From Plantago elongata (lineage: Eukaryota > Streptophyta > Magnoliopsida > Lamiales > Plantaginaceae), in NCBI GenBank assembly GCA_036897095.1, contig JAYMSP010001915.1:1-27753 (forward strand): a DNA stretch of 27,753 bases, written 5' to 3'. Each line of letters opens with the position of its first letter. The stretch's first letter is position 1. The notes below the pieces were generated by a model that made no database searches, was not told the DNA's origin, and saw only the letters and a program-made list of their open reading frames with translations. Positions 10,375 through 19,799 of the stretch are shown here, piece after piece. A program made the translations under genes and the position numbers.

Positions 10375-10585
10375 TTTATTTTTCTCTTCAAAATGAAGCT
10401 CCATGGAAGCTCAAAGCTTCGAACTCCATGGAAGCAGCTTTGTCATGGAACTACTTCCATGGAGGAGCTCAAGGAAGCTCGAGCCATGGCAGCAGCTCGA
10501 ACCTCCAACCATGGAGCAAGCTCTGGCTGCTCCACTGCCATGAAAGCTGGGAGCAGGCAACAGCTGATTGGAGTTCTAGTCGAAT
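10375..10585. repeat. GGAAGCTC/CCATGG word array B
   Basis: The same kind of island as array A: CTCCATGGAAGCTC, CTCCATGGAAGCAGC, CTTCCATGGAGGAGCTC, AAGCTCGAGCCATGG. A plus-strand frame runs through it (an alanine/serine-rich 82-residue reading starting at 10363), but the periodic words explain the open frame better than a gene does. It ends at about 10585, where AT-rich DNA resumes. Confidence 0.6.
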
Positions 10586-10677
10586 CTAAGAAAGTTAATT
10601 TTTTTTTATGAAAAATAAAATTGGTGAATTTATGACTTACATGATGATGATGGGTTGATTTTAATATTATTTGTGGG

Positions 10678-10724
10678 TATATCTATCTATCATCTATCTA
10701 TCTATTTATCTATCTATGTATATA
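10678..10724. repeat. (ATCT)n microsatellite
   Basis: Imperfect tetranucleotide repeat of ATCT with single-base interruptions, running into TATATA. Confidence 0.9.
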
Positions 10725-11243
10725 TTAAAAGAAAAACTAATTTTCTATTCTAAAGGGGTCACATGTCATCAATTATGTGGAAAATTGATGAGCATTTTGA
10801 GTGATTGTTAGAAATTTAAATTTGGTATGGTGAATGTTGAGCACTTTAATTTGTTAAGATCAAAAGTACCATATAAATCTCATTACTTATTTTTAGTAGG
10901 TTGACTTAATATATAATTTGTATTTAATCTCACATTTATTTATTTTCAGAACTCCGAAAAATATTCTGAACATATATATATTGAATATATATATAGATTC
11001 ATTGCGAGAGGATGAATCCACATACATCATATTAAAATATTTTATTAATTAATTAAATTTTAAAATTTTAAATTAATATTTTAATTAAATGACAAAATAT
11101 TGAAATAATGAAAATTTAAAACCAGAACATTTATGGACCCAAGAAACTTTCAGAACAACTCTCTCTCGACTTTCTCTCTCTAGGGCTACGAAATTTCGGG
11201 CCTTCCAATTGTGGCGATTCCGGCGACTCGGTGAATTGCGGCG

Positions 11244-11638
11244 ATGAAAAGGACACGAGGCCGACCACGTAAGAAGGTAGCCTCGCCGTCCCCACAACAA
11301 AACAACGTGGTGATGGATGAGGAAACTAGAGAGAATGACGGTGAGATTGCGGCGAACTCGGATTCGGCTCTAGCAGATTCGATTATGGACCAATCGGGGA
11401 ATCAGGTACAGGGGGTAGCCGGACCTGCAACGCCCGGCGACTGTGGTTCCAGTTGGTCGGAATTTTGCAGCACACCGGGAACCCCGTACTGGCGGTGCCG
11501 CGGGCAACTAATGTCGTGCAACGATTGGAGACTGATTTTGGACCAGACCTAGGAATTGGGGAAAATAGTGATACGGTGGAGCAGATTGACCCGAACGGTA
11601 ACCCTAACTCGAATGCACTTGGGTATACTTTAAAATAA
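11244..11638 (+). pseudogene. AT-hook N-terminal fragment, probable ORF1 start of a LINE-type retroelement, frameshifted
   Basis: The ATG at 11244 opens with an AT-hook (MKRTRGRPRKK), then an acidic, Ser-rich linker. The first frame ends at a TAG at 11550-11552. Near 11430-11450 a better continuation moves to another frame, which runs on to ...NPNSNALGYTLK and a TAA stop at 11638. A basic GRPRK start, an acidic linker and then an LxYxxPxx segment is how many plant LINE ORF1 (DUF4283) proteins begin; the DUF4283 core is missing here. A CT-rich leader (about 11155-11200) precedes it. The GC-rich island is bounded by very AT-rich DNA. It could instead be a captured gene fragment. No expression evidence is visible. 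Confidence 0.45.
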
Positions 11639-11639
11639 A

Positions 11640-12856
11640 TTTGATTGAGGTTTAATTTACAATAATATTAAGTCATTATTATAATTTATAAAATATTAAA
11701 TGTGCAGTAAATTAAAGAATGTAAATCATAATCAAGTCCAATTAATTTTATTATGTATTTACTTTATTTATGATCAACTAAAGGATGAATATGTAATTGG
11801 CTCAATTTACGGAGTAAGAAACATAAATTTTTTTTTAAATATTTAATAATATAAATCAATTTAAAATATTAAAGATGTCCATAGATTTCGTTGAATATTT
11901 GAGCGCATATAATATTCATATGAAAGATAAATTTGAGAATGGTCTTAAACATATTTTTTTATCATGAATTTCTCTACAAAATTAATTGTTCTGAATTATA
12001 ACCTTAGGATGATTGTGAAGGATGGTGCATAATAATGTTTTTGAAGAATATTAATCAAACTCTCGAGTTGTGCAATTGAACAAGTCTTATAGTTATTGCT
12101 CATAGAAGTTTATCATCGAAGCAAAAATGATATATTGAATCAATGCGTGCAAAGAGTTTTTAATTCCTATGATGAGAATGATTAGCGTTTGCCACCCAAA
12201 ATGAATTAAAAGTAGTAATTTACAACGTAGCGGTAATACATATGACACGACAATAAATGTAACTTGCAAGGAAGTCTTCGACAAGTTATGAGTTGATCTT
12301 ATCTTTTTTTATATATAAATTTTAGGTATTTTTAAACACAGATAAAATTTTATATATGGGGATCAATTTTACTACTTTATGTTATACACTTTTCTAAGGG
12401 TAGTATGACTCCCGATGCAATGTTGAAGCGGTTAGATCATTCATTTTGTCACATTACTTTTTATATACTTCTCAACTTCTACTATTATTGTAGAAATTAC
12501 TATTTTCTTAGCTTAAATTTTTATCTATGCCCCGTCGAGTATCATATAGTATCTTCAATTTATCATGTCACTAAGTGTATACCCTTATACTTTTTTAGGT
12601 ATGAATGACATCATATGAAGTCAAGTCTTACTATAAAATTTTCAATTTTACACATTGCAAAAGTATTTTTATTATATTCAGCAATATGTTATTTTTACAA
12701 ACTCTGGATCATTATTTTTATAGTTTTTTTTTGTTGCCAAACTTATACATACTAATTTTCACAATAAGAATCATTCAACAAAATTAATTCATACATGAAT
12801 TAAATAAGTATAGGGTAGTCCCCGAGTTAAGTATATGATCATGCTTATATTAATAA
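11640..12856. other. AT-rich spacer, no gene seen
   Basis: Stops are dense in all frames. The short frames present are low-complexity Phe/Tyr/Ile-rich readings of AT-rich DNA. Some of it may be decayed Helitron sequence upstream of the helicase relic at 12857, but no Rep or helicase motif is readable. Confidence 0.5.
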
Positions 12857-13129
12857 AAATACGAGTTGAAATATGCAACAAGTCTCATAAATACTAATAT
12901 TAGAAAGCATATAACTGAGGCTATAATATTCGTAACCTATGAAATCGAAAAGGTTTTAGCTCCAATTGTGATGGTGAACCCATTCGACAATATGAAGTTC
13001 CCTATCGATTTTGATAGACGATTTTCAATGATAATCTATTTTACTATCGCTATAAATAAAAGTTTTGAGAAATCTCTGGTGACAGGTCGACTTCTACACA
13101 CTCACCCGTATTCACACATTTCTCTCTAA
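12857..13129 (+). pseudogene. Helitron Pif1-like helicase, C-terminal relic
   Basis: The frame reads YATSLINTNIRKHITEAI, then PFDNMKFPIDFDRRFSM, then FTIAINKSFEKSL, and ends GRLLHTHPYSHIS. It follows, in order, the conserved tail of plant Helitron helicases: a CNGTRL block, a KVLIPRI segment, PFKFKRRQFP, FAMTINKSQGQSL and LYLPxPVFSHGQ. Key residues have decayed (the Gln and Gly of NKSQGQS are lost, as is the Gly of CNGTRL), and the frame stops where the final motif should continue. There are stops upstream, so this is a dead fragment. No clean 3' hairpin-CTRR end was found after it. Confidence 0.65.
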
Positions 13130-13214
13130 AGAAAGAAATTCAATAAGTATATATATACGATGGAATGTTAAAATATATAACACGACGTGTTCATTAACAT
13201 TAATATCTTATTAT

Positions 13215-13467
13215 ATAATATAATAATTTTTTAGTTTAATTATTATTTTCATGCCCGCCTAGAAATTACTTTTTTTAAATTTAGAGGCTGATTGAGAAGC
13301 GATTTGAATTGAAAAAAGCCCATTTAAATAGCCTATCTTTTACAAAACAAACTATTTAAATGGACATTTTTCAATTCAAATCGGTTTCATCCAACCTCTA
13401 AATTTAAAAAAACTAATTGCTGGACATTGATGAAAATAATAATTAAACTAAAAAATTATTATATTAT
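13215..13467. mobile_element. Foldback MITE directly upstream of the esterase gene
   Basis: Arms 13215-13330 and 13351-13467 are inverted copies of about 115 bases around a loop of about 20. Paired blocks are ATAATATAATAATTTTTTAG with its complement, TTTAATTATTATTTTCAT with ATGAAAATAATAATTAAA, AAATTTAGAGG with CCTCTAAATTT, GATTTGAATTGAAAAA with TTTTTCAATTCAAATC, and CATTTAAATAG with CTATTTAAATG. It is non-coding, with no transposase. The right end lies 39 bases before a TATA box. Confidence 0.75.
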
Positions 13468-13505
13468 TTAGTTTGGGTTTTGCACAAGCACCAAAAGTGA
13501 GGAGA

Positions 13506-13517
13506 CTATATATATAG
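13506..13517 (+). promoter_or_regulatory. TATA box of the esterase gene
   Basis: CTATATATATAG lies 31 bases before the ATG at 13549. With normal TATA spacing transcription would start at about 13537-13545, leaving a very short leader. It is possible that an upstream start is used instead. Confidence 0.5.
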
Positions 13518-13548
13518 CACGGAAGGAAATCGAAAGTTGAGTAGGGAA

Positions 13549-15202
13549 ATGGTTGGGCCGGGTCGACCGCAGATTGTACTATTCGGGTCGTCAATAGTTC
13601 AGCAGAGCTTCGCTTTCGGAGGATGGGGAGCCATTCTCACCGATCTCTACGATCGCAAGGTAAACTGGTTACTCCATCTTTGCTTTCTTTCACCTTATCA
13701 TGGAATTTACCATCTTCTATTCAAGCTTTCCTTTTTTCTAAATTACTAGCTACTTCTTTCTCACTTTAATTCATTGATGCTAATAGAGTATTAGGGATAC
13801 TGAATCAGTCAACAAGTTGAATTCGGGACCGATGGAGTATCAAAATGATTTTGTTAAACCGATACTCAGCTCGATCTCAACCTCAAACGAGTAGAAAAGC
13901 TCTAGTAACTTTTAATGAGTTTTATTGATGATTCTGGCTCATTAGATAAACGAGCAAAAAATGAGGTTCGATTTCGCCTCGTTTATGTTATCGAACGAGC
14001 CGAACCCTCGTTAAGGCTTGACTGTTCGCGTAACAGCTCTAAAAAGAACCATAGAAAGATATCTTGTTTTCATTTTATTCGACTTCTGTCAGTATCTTTG
14101 CGTATAATTTGTTTTTGCCGCAGGCTGACATAGTATTACGGGGATATTCTGGTTGGAATTCAAGGCAAGCTCTTCAAGTATTGCACCAAATTTTCCCTAA
14201 GGTACCATTGCACTTAATTATACTATCTTCTGCTCAGTATCTTTGTGTTTACATGGCTATCAGCAATTGGTTTTCTCATCTGCTATTAGAAATTGAACTT
14301 CTTTACTGTTTACTTTCTCCGTCGCTTATTCTCAATGCCTGAAGTATTTTAGGAAGCAGCTATACAGCCTTCTCTGGTTATAGTATATTTAGGCGGCAAT
14401 GATTCTGTGGAACCTCACCCAAGTGGTTTGGGCTCTCATGTTCCTCTTCCTGAATATATCGAGAATATGAAAAGGATTGCTCTTCATCTAAAGGTAAGAT
14501 TGAGACCATTGCTCTGTTAGGATTTAATTTGTGTACTATAATATTATTTGTGCATTCTGTTGCAGAGTCTTTCTGAGATGACACGGTTAATATTTCTTAC
14601 TGCTCCTCCTGTAAATGAGGCAATGATTCGAGAACATTATGGGTAATGTGAAGCCTGAATTTGCAATCTTGTGTTAAATAATGGTTTTATCATGCTTGAA
14701 TTGAACAATGGTAAGTGAATTTGCTGCCAGTAATTCACTAGATGATCAAGCTCGGACAAACAAATCCAGCTGTATATATGCTCAAGCTTTGGTCAACCTG
14801 TGCAAACAACTCGATGTAAAAGTCATTAACCTTTTTACAGCGATGCAACAAAGAGCGGATTGGGAAACCACTTGCTTCAGGTAAGTTTGTAAATGCATTA
14901 CATGCTATGTTGTTTTCTGAATGTCCAAGTTTCACTAGAATTGTTTCCGTATGAACATATGCAGGGATGGCTTTCATCTTTTATCTGAAGGTAGCAAAAT
15001 TGTAGTGAAAGAGATATTAATGGTACTGAAAGAAGCTAACTGGGAGCCAAGCTTATATTGGCTGTCAATGCCAAATGAGTTTGCTGATGATTCACCTTAT
15101 TACACTGTTCGCCGTGATAGCAAAAGCACCTCCAACGCTTCCAATGTGATATCACATTGGAAACGTGAGTGGATGATGAACAACATCAAGTCGAAACTCT
15201 GA
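13549..15202 (+). CDS. CPRD49: GDSL/SGNH esterase, CPRD49-like (isoamyl acetate-hydrolysing esterase family), six exons, complete
   Basis: Exons are 13549-13659, 14124-14201, 14353-14493, 14566-14642, 14731-14880 and 14965-15202. All junctions are GT-AG and the frame is continuous, giving 264 residues against about 256 for the Arabidopsis protein. SGNH blocks are present: FGSSI with the nucleophile at Ser15, the oxyanion Gly in RGYSGWNS, GGND with Asn79, and DGFHL with Asp187 and His190. The usual GDS is GSS, as in CPRD49 itself. There is no signal peptide, so it is probably cytosolic, hydrolysing short-chain esters; the physiological substrate is not shown by sequence. The ATG at 13549 begins the conserved MVGP(G/A)RPQIVLFGSS. 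CPRD49 was named as a drought-responsive cowpea gene; that regulation cannot be read here. It stands alone and converges with the rhodanese gene. Confidence 0.93.
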
Positions 15203-15635
15203 AACTCTTGTGTCCGCAAATTTTACTCGCATTTTATAGCCCTCGATATGATGTCGATAACTATTTTTACGCACACTCATAACATATACAATATCAATTC
15301 CACAGTATATTGTTTCGGTTCATTTGTAATTCGGTGCATAGAAAATTGGATAAAGATGGTCGTGTAGATTGAGTTGTATGTTCCATAACTAATGCATCCT
15401 ATATATGTTACATAAAGTTACTGGAATAGCATTATGTAGAGTTGTCTGTAGCTTGAAGTGGTACAATATATTTTGGTCTTTATGCAGAGTGTAGAAACTA
15501 TGAACTAGTACTTCATTAATTGAACGAAGAATTACTGAGAATTTGCATGTGTCAATTCATTGATCAATCTTGAACTCAGCCTTGTCTGTGTAGTGTTGCA
15601 TATGAATTTCTGTTTGGGATCATCTGTCAAGAATA
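15203..15635 (+). other. Esterase 3' UTR and spacer
   Basis: Non-coding DNA after the esterase stop. It has no clear canonical AATAAA; several near-variants are present. It leads into the tandem array at 15636. Confidence 0.4.
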
Positions 15636-16145
15636 GAATGCTTCTTTTGCATCTATCGGCTTCTATCTTCGGATGCCTCCAATTTTTTCTCATATCACAT
15701 AATCATGTTCAGGCTCTTGTTAGCTTGGTCTTCCTTGTCAACTTGACTTTTAGGTTCTTGAACTTGTTTGTTGAGAATCTTGATGTTTTTCTTTTCACGA
15801 TTTGATTGAATGCTGCTTTTGCGCCTATCCACATCTATCTTCAGATGCCTTTTGATCATAACACATAATCATGTAGTGGTTCCTGTTAGCTTGGCCTTCC
15901 TTGTCAACTAGACTTTTAGGTTCTTGAACTTGTTTGTTGAGGGTGTTGATGTTCATCTGTTTGCGATTTGATTGAATGCTTCTTTTGCATCTATATGCTT
16001 CTATCTTTGGAGGCCTCCAATTTATCCTCATAACACATAATCATGTTGAGGTTCCTGTTAGCTTGGTCTTCCTTGTCAACTAGACTTTTCGGTTCTTGAA
16101 CTTGTTTGTTGGGGGTGTTGATGTTAGTCTTCTTGCGAATTGACT
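15636..16145. repeat. Three-unit tandem repeat, period about 172/166 bp
   Basis: Units start at 15636, 15808 and 15974 with GAATGCTTCTTTTGCATCTAT or a variant. Each then carries TTCTATCTTCGGATGCC, CACATAATCATGT, GTTAGCTTGG(T/C)CTTCCTTGTCAACT, TTTTAGGTTCTTGAACTTGTTTGTTG and TTGATGTT. Units are about 85-90 percent alike by eye. Minus-strand frames are partly open (KQVQEPKSLVDKEGQ) but are interrupted in the other units. It lies between the two convergent genes. Confidence 0.8.
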
Positions 16146-16581
16146 AGATTTATCATCTGCATAATTCATGGCCTCTGTTTTGGCAAATTGCTCGTGTACT
16201 TTGAGGCGACAACGGTAATGCCAAATCCCATTAAAAGCCACAAGATTATTATATGTGCACATATGTGTACTGTAAGAGTTACAAGTGCATTACACAAACG
16301 GAAGATGTTTAAATTGAAACACCACAAAACAAGCAAAACCCTTTATATAGTACAACAGAACGGGTCCGTAACAATCTAAATTGAGGAAATGTAATGCCAA
16401 GGGTCACTTTGGCATATCAATTCTGAAAAGTACATCATAAATCTAAAACCGAAAAAAGAAAATGGCCAACTACAGTGAAAATGAATGCTTTCTTTTTTAT
16501 TTTTTGCACAAAAATGTCGAACTAGGTACCAGTTTTTACTCTCCCTTAGATTTACATGTACCCGGATGGATTGATCGACGA

Positions 16582-17524
16582 TCACCTTTTCTTTCCAGGT
16601 ACAGCTTGTAAGAGTAAGAGTATCTGTAGAAAGTAATAAGAAGCACCTCCAATTGTTGCATATTGCAGCATTTCACTACCTTCAACGTTGCCAAAATCAC
16701 CTTCGTTTCCTCGATTGAAACCTCCAACTAACCAACCTAACTTCTTGTATCCGCTCTCGTGTAGCTTCTTTATTGCCATCAGGGACCTTGTTAATTTAAC
16801 ACACACAAGAACAATCACAATTGCCTTTTAGTTCACAATATCAGTTTGTAGCTAGTAATTAATACATATTTAGTAAAAAACTATTTAAGCAAATTCATAA
16901 TATCAGTTTGTAGCTAGTAATATATATGTTTGCCAGGCGTTTATAAAATACACATATCCTCGAGTTTATTAGATAGTTGTAAAATGCTAGAGGTTGTTTG
17001 ACCAAGAATTTTCGTTTGCAAAATCGGATTCATGGATACTACAAAATGAAGATTGAGTACCTTAAACCTTCTCCACAGGCTACCAACAACTTGGATTCTT
17101 TGTCCGGAACAAGATTCTCAATTTGTTGAACAAAATCAGGATTAAGCATGGTGAAGTTCTGTCCAGTCCAAGCACCAATGTAGCCAAAATGCACCCATTT
17201 CTTCAACAACGTTAGAGGGCTGGTATCCTTATCCTCCACGAACAACGGCACGTGCATTGACCCGGAAACACGTGCCTTATCCCACTCCCAACGTGGTCGG
17301 ATGTCGAGCAGCTTGTACCCGTCAGACTCCATTGCTGAAGCTGCATCTTTTGGTGTAATGGAGGTCACCGCACCCGATAGGACCAGCTCCTTGGCGCTTC
17401 CACCTAGGACTGCATACGTTCGTAGACCGGCTGATCGTGGCCGTGGAGGAGATGAGAATGGTGGCGGGAGGTGGTGTATGGAAAATGATGTGTGGTTCAA
17501 GTGTTTTATTTCAATTGCCATCAT
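16582..17524 (-). CDS. STR10: Rhodanese-like domain-containing protein 10, chloroplastic; two exons, complete
   Basis: Exons are 17524-17061 and 16786-16582, joined in phase 2 across a 274-nt GT-AG intron through the Arg codon of GEGLR/S, giving 222 residues. Residues 1-40 are Ser/Pro/Arg-rich and acid-poor, as in a plastid transit peptide. The rhodanese domain covers about 52-190: SITPKDAA, the LLDIRP motif (72-77), HVPLFVED, then the active-site loop CGEGLR with Cys150, and GWLVGGFNRG. A hydrophobic stretch near the end (YYFLQILLLL) could anchor it in a plastid membrane. The match to Arabidopsis At3g08920 (STR10) is close throughout. The ATG at 17524 is followed by a second in-frame ATG. 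The sulfur acceptor is unknown for this family. A GATAAGG I-box-like word lies just upstream. The gene converges with the esterase. Confidence 0.93.
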
Positions 17525-18369
17525 ATCTTTTCCTTATCCTTCCTGCCGTTAATCATCACCTTTGTTATAAGGTAAAGGGTCATAACATATAAACAGAGAC
17601 CCCCGACTGACGGTCAATATTTTTCTTTTAGCAAGTCTCCCAAGAGACAATTATTTATGAGAGATAAAAAATGGGGCTCCTGTTTTCTAGTACGATACTT
17701 GACGCGTTATTTTCTCGAGATACGATAAAATTTTCGCTCTCTGATTCAGGTACGTGACGTAATTTTAACGAAACCCACCCCAAACCTACTTTCCCTTATT
17801 ATGTTTAGGTCCTATTATTGGCTTAGTAGACACATCTTCTCTTCCCTCTCCCTCTAATCTGATGGCTATGTTTATTCAATCTAACGGACAGAGTGTAAAG
17901 ATACCCGGGGCCTTTTATTGTCAGTCAGGGTTACCTTCAGAGACGAACACAGAAATATATGTCAGGGGTAGCGAATATGTTACTATAAATTTAATTTTAA
18001 AAAATTCATTATTAATAACTAATAAAAGTTACGTTTTCAAAACTCACATAGAGAACAATGTTTAGACTATAATTTTTTAAATTATGTGCTCATAAACGGG
18101 ATGAATTAGATATAATATAGCTTTGTTTAGATTGAATTTTTTTTAAGTATATTAAGTAAATGAATTTACCATTGAATAGAGAAAATAAAGAAACAAAGAG
18201 AGTTAAATGAAATAAAGTTAAGTTTTATAAAATATGATTGTGAAATGTAAATTAAAAAACTTTAAAAAGAGATAAATAATAAAAAATGTTACCGAATCAT
18301 AAAGAAATAATGAAAAATGTCAAGTAAATGGAAGAAAACAATATAAACAAAATGGTTGGAAAATCTAAC
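17525..18369. other. Upstream region of the rhodanese gene and spacer, no gene seen
   Basis: The first bases hold the rhodanese leader, including CCTTATCC (GATAAGG on the minus strand, an I-box-like word of light-regulated genes) near 17531. Beyond that it is AT-rich. A 67-residue frame at 17862 ends in low-complexity sequence and is not supported as a gene. Confidence 0.5.
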
Positions 18370-18448
18370 ACTATTGAGAATTGAACTTGTGATTAATTGA
18401 TAGGGGAAGGCTTTATGGAACATAGGTGCACCAGCTGAGCTATACCAA
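18370..18448 (-). mobile_element. tRNA-like Pol III promoter head, probable SINE remnant
   Basis: On the minus strand GGTATAGCTCAGCTGGTGC (from about 18447) fits a tRNA 5' end with an A box (TAGCTCAGCTGG). AAGTTCAATTCTC (18388-18376) resembles a B box (GGTTCRANNCC) 56 bases later. The A-to-B spacing is longer than in a normal tRNA and no cloverleaf forms, so this is not a working tRNA gene. A tRNA-derived SINE or SINE-like fragment is more likely. The 3' end and poly(A)/poly(T) tail are not resolved. Confidence 0.45.
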
Positions 18449-19362
18449 TTTCTTTTATAATTTTTGGAAGGGGTATAATAGGCATTTCATGTCCAAAATC
18501 GAGGGGCAACGATTGCGGTCCCTCGAGCATATGTGGTCCGTGACTGGTTACCCTTGCCTTGACTAACGTTAGTCACCTATTTTAAGTCATTGGATTATAA
18601 CTTTAATGGTTGAGATCAAATAATTTTCTACCTTTTGCTCTAAGTGTCGCCATGAGGTGTCTCTCATGTTGCATGAGATGTTGCACTACATATTACTCTA
18701 ACCACCTACATCGCTTAAATATATTTAAAATATATATTTTTAGATATCATTAAAAAACATTCTACATATATTCAATACCGCAATTAACAAAATTAAAATC
18801 TTTAAAAATATAAATTAAAATTAATAATTAAAATTAAATTAAAATATTCTCCAAAGTAGGAGATTAAAAAAATAAAAATCAATAATAAAAAATTGAATTT
18901 TTTAAAATAATCTAAGAATTTTAATCCAGGGTTCATGTAAATGGTGTCCTCTTTCTCGTTAATTGTCAACCTTGATTTTGAGTAATGTGAATATTTATGA
19001 CTAATTATAATTTTTATGATTATAATTATGTTGTAAATTATATAATATTTGTTTAATTTTTTTTATATTAGTTAAAAAATTAAATTTAAATAACAAGTGG
19101 TGGTTGAGGGCGATAGAAAATGATAGTATAGTACGACATGGAACAATGATTGAGTGCGATAGAGAGCAATGAGCACGTGTCAGATGTGGTTACATTGACT
19201 GACAATAATCAAGTCGACACCTTAACTGACGGTAAAAAATCTGAAGAGACTTTTTAGAGTGCTTTCTTTTTACTGTCATGTCTTGTCAAGCTTTGTTGGG
19301 TTAAAATTAATCATTTGGTTTTGTGCAGTTATATTCTCCAAAATTGCTCTCTCCATTGCTAG
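18449..19362. other. AT-rich spacer
   Basis: No gene seen. It includes a perfect 14-base palindrome GACTAACGTTAGTC at 18561-18574 and a GC-poor core (about 18720-19100) with stops everywhere. Confidence 0.5.
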
Positions 19363-19678
19363 TTCTTACAATCTGAAAACTTGAAGCCAAAAGATGTAAC
19401 TGGTTACAGTAAATCACGGCTGAGAAAATCCATACCAGGCTCAAACAGAAGTTGTTTCTATGAGATAGGTATCCCTGTTCATTGTTGATATCAGAGAATG
19501 CCTTAATTCCATTTTCTTTTTAGGTTTAATACTTCTGAGTTTCCTGTACTAGGATCAACTTCAGGTGTGAAGAAGGAAATAAAGGACGTGATAGAGCTAT
19601 CTTCTTCAGATATGAGTGAGTCTAGTGAATCAGAAGAATTAAGCTCCGAGAGCAATGTGTACGAATCTCCAAGAAGGG
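19363..19678 (+). pseudogene. Two exon-like fragments of an unrecognised plus-strand gene
   Basis: Segment 1 (19363-19468) follows a good acceptor (CTCTCTCCATTGCTAG) and is open: ENLKPKDVTGYSKSRLRKSI, then PGSNRSCFYEI, to a donor ATAG/GTATCC. Segment 2 (19524-19678) follows TTTTCTTTTTAG. It reads FNTSEFPVLGSTSGVKKEI, then KDVIELSSSDMSESSESEE, to SPRRG before a GT at 19679. VIELSSSD followed by acidic/Ser residues looks like a SUMO-interaction motif. Joined as called, the phases do not agree (phase 1 out, phase 2 needed), so the pair is a relic or a border is misjudged. The protein is not recognised. The LINE-related DNA lies just to the right. Confidence 0.3.
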
Positions 19679-19799
19679 GTAATTTTGTTGTGATAGTAAA
19701 TAACATGTTTTTTTTAAACGACAATTTTTTTATTAATGGAGCCAAGAGCACAAATAAGGCTTTCAATGAACAATTACAAGAGAAAAAATGAAACACATC

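Noticed and set aside
10363-10611. 82-codon plus-strand frame
   Set aside because: It runs through the same kind of word array as above and has no domain, no splice partner and no likeness to a family.
12405-12787. Plus-strand Phe/Tyr-rich frames of 60-67 codons resembling membrane proteins
   Set aside because: Hydrophobic readings of AT-rich DNA; no start context, no splice logic and no family.
13170-13200. Helitron 3' end after the helicase relic (AACACGACGTGTT palindrome)
   Set aside because: The palindrome is short and is not followed by CTRR at the right distance.
13537-13548. Start of the esterase four codons earlier (MSRE...)
   Set aside because: The triplet at 13537 is TTG, not ATG; the ATG at 13549 begins the family's conserved MVGP start.
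17862-18065. 67-codon plus-strand frame upstream of the rhodanese gene
   Set aside because: It turns into AT-rich low-complexity sequence after 40 residues and shows no family features.
18429-18447. A genuine tRNA gene
   Set aside because: Only the A-box side is good; the B box is imperfect and too far away, and no acceptor or anticodon stem can be formed.
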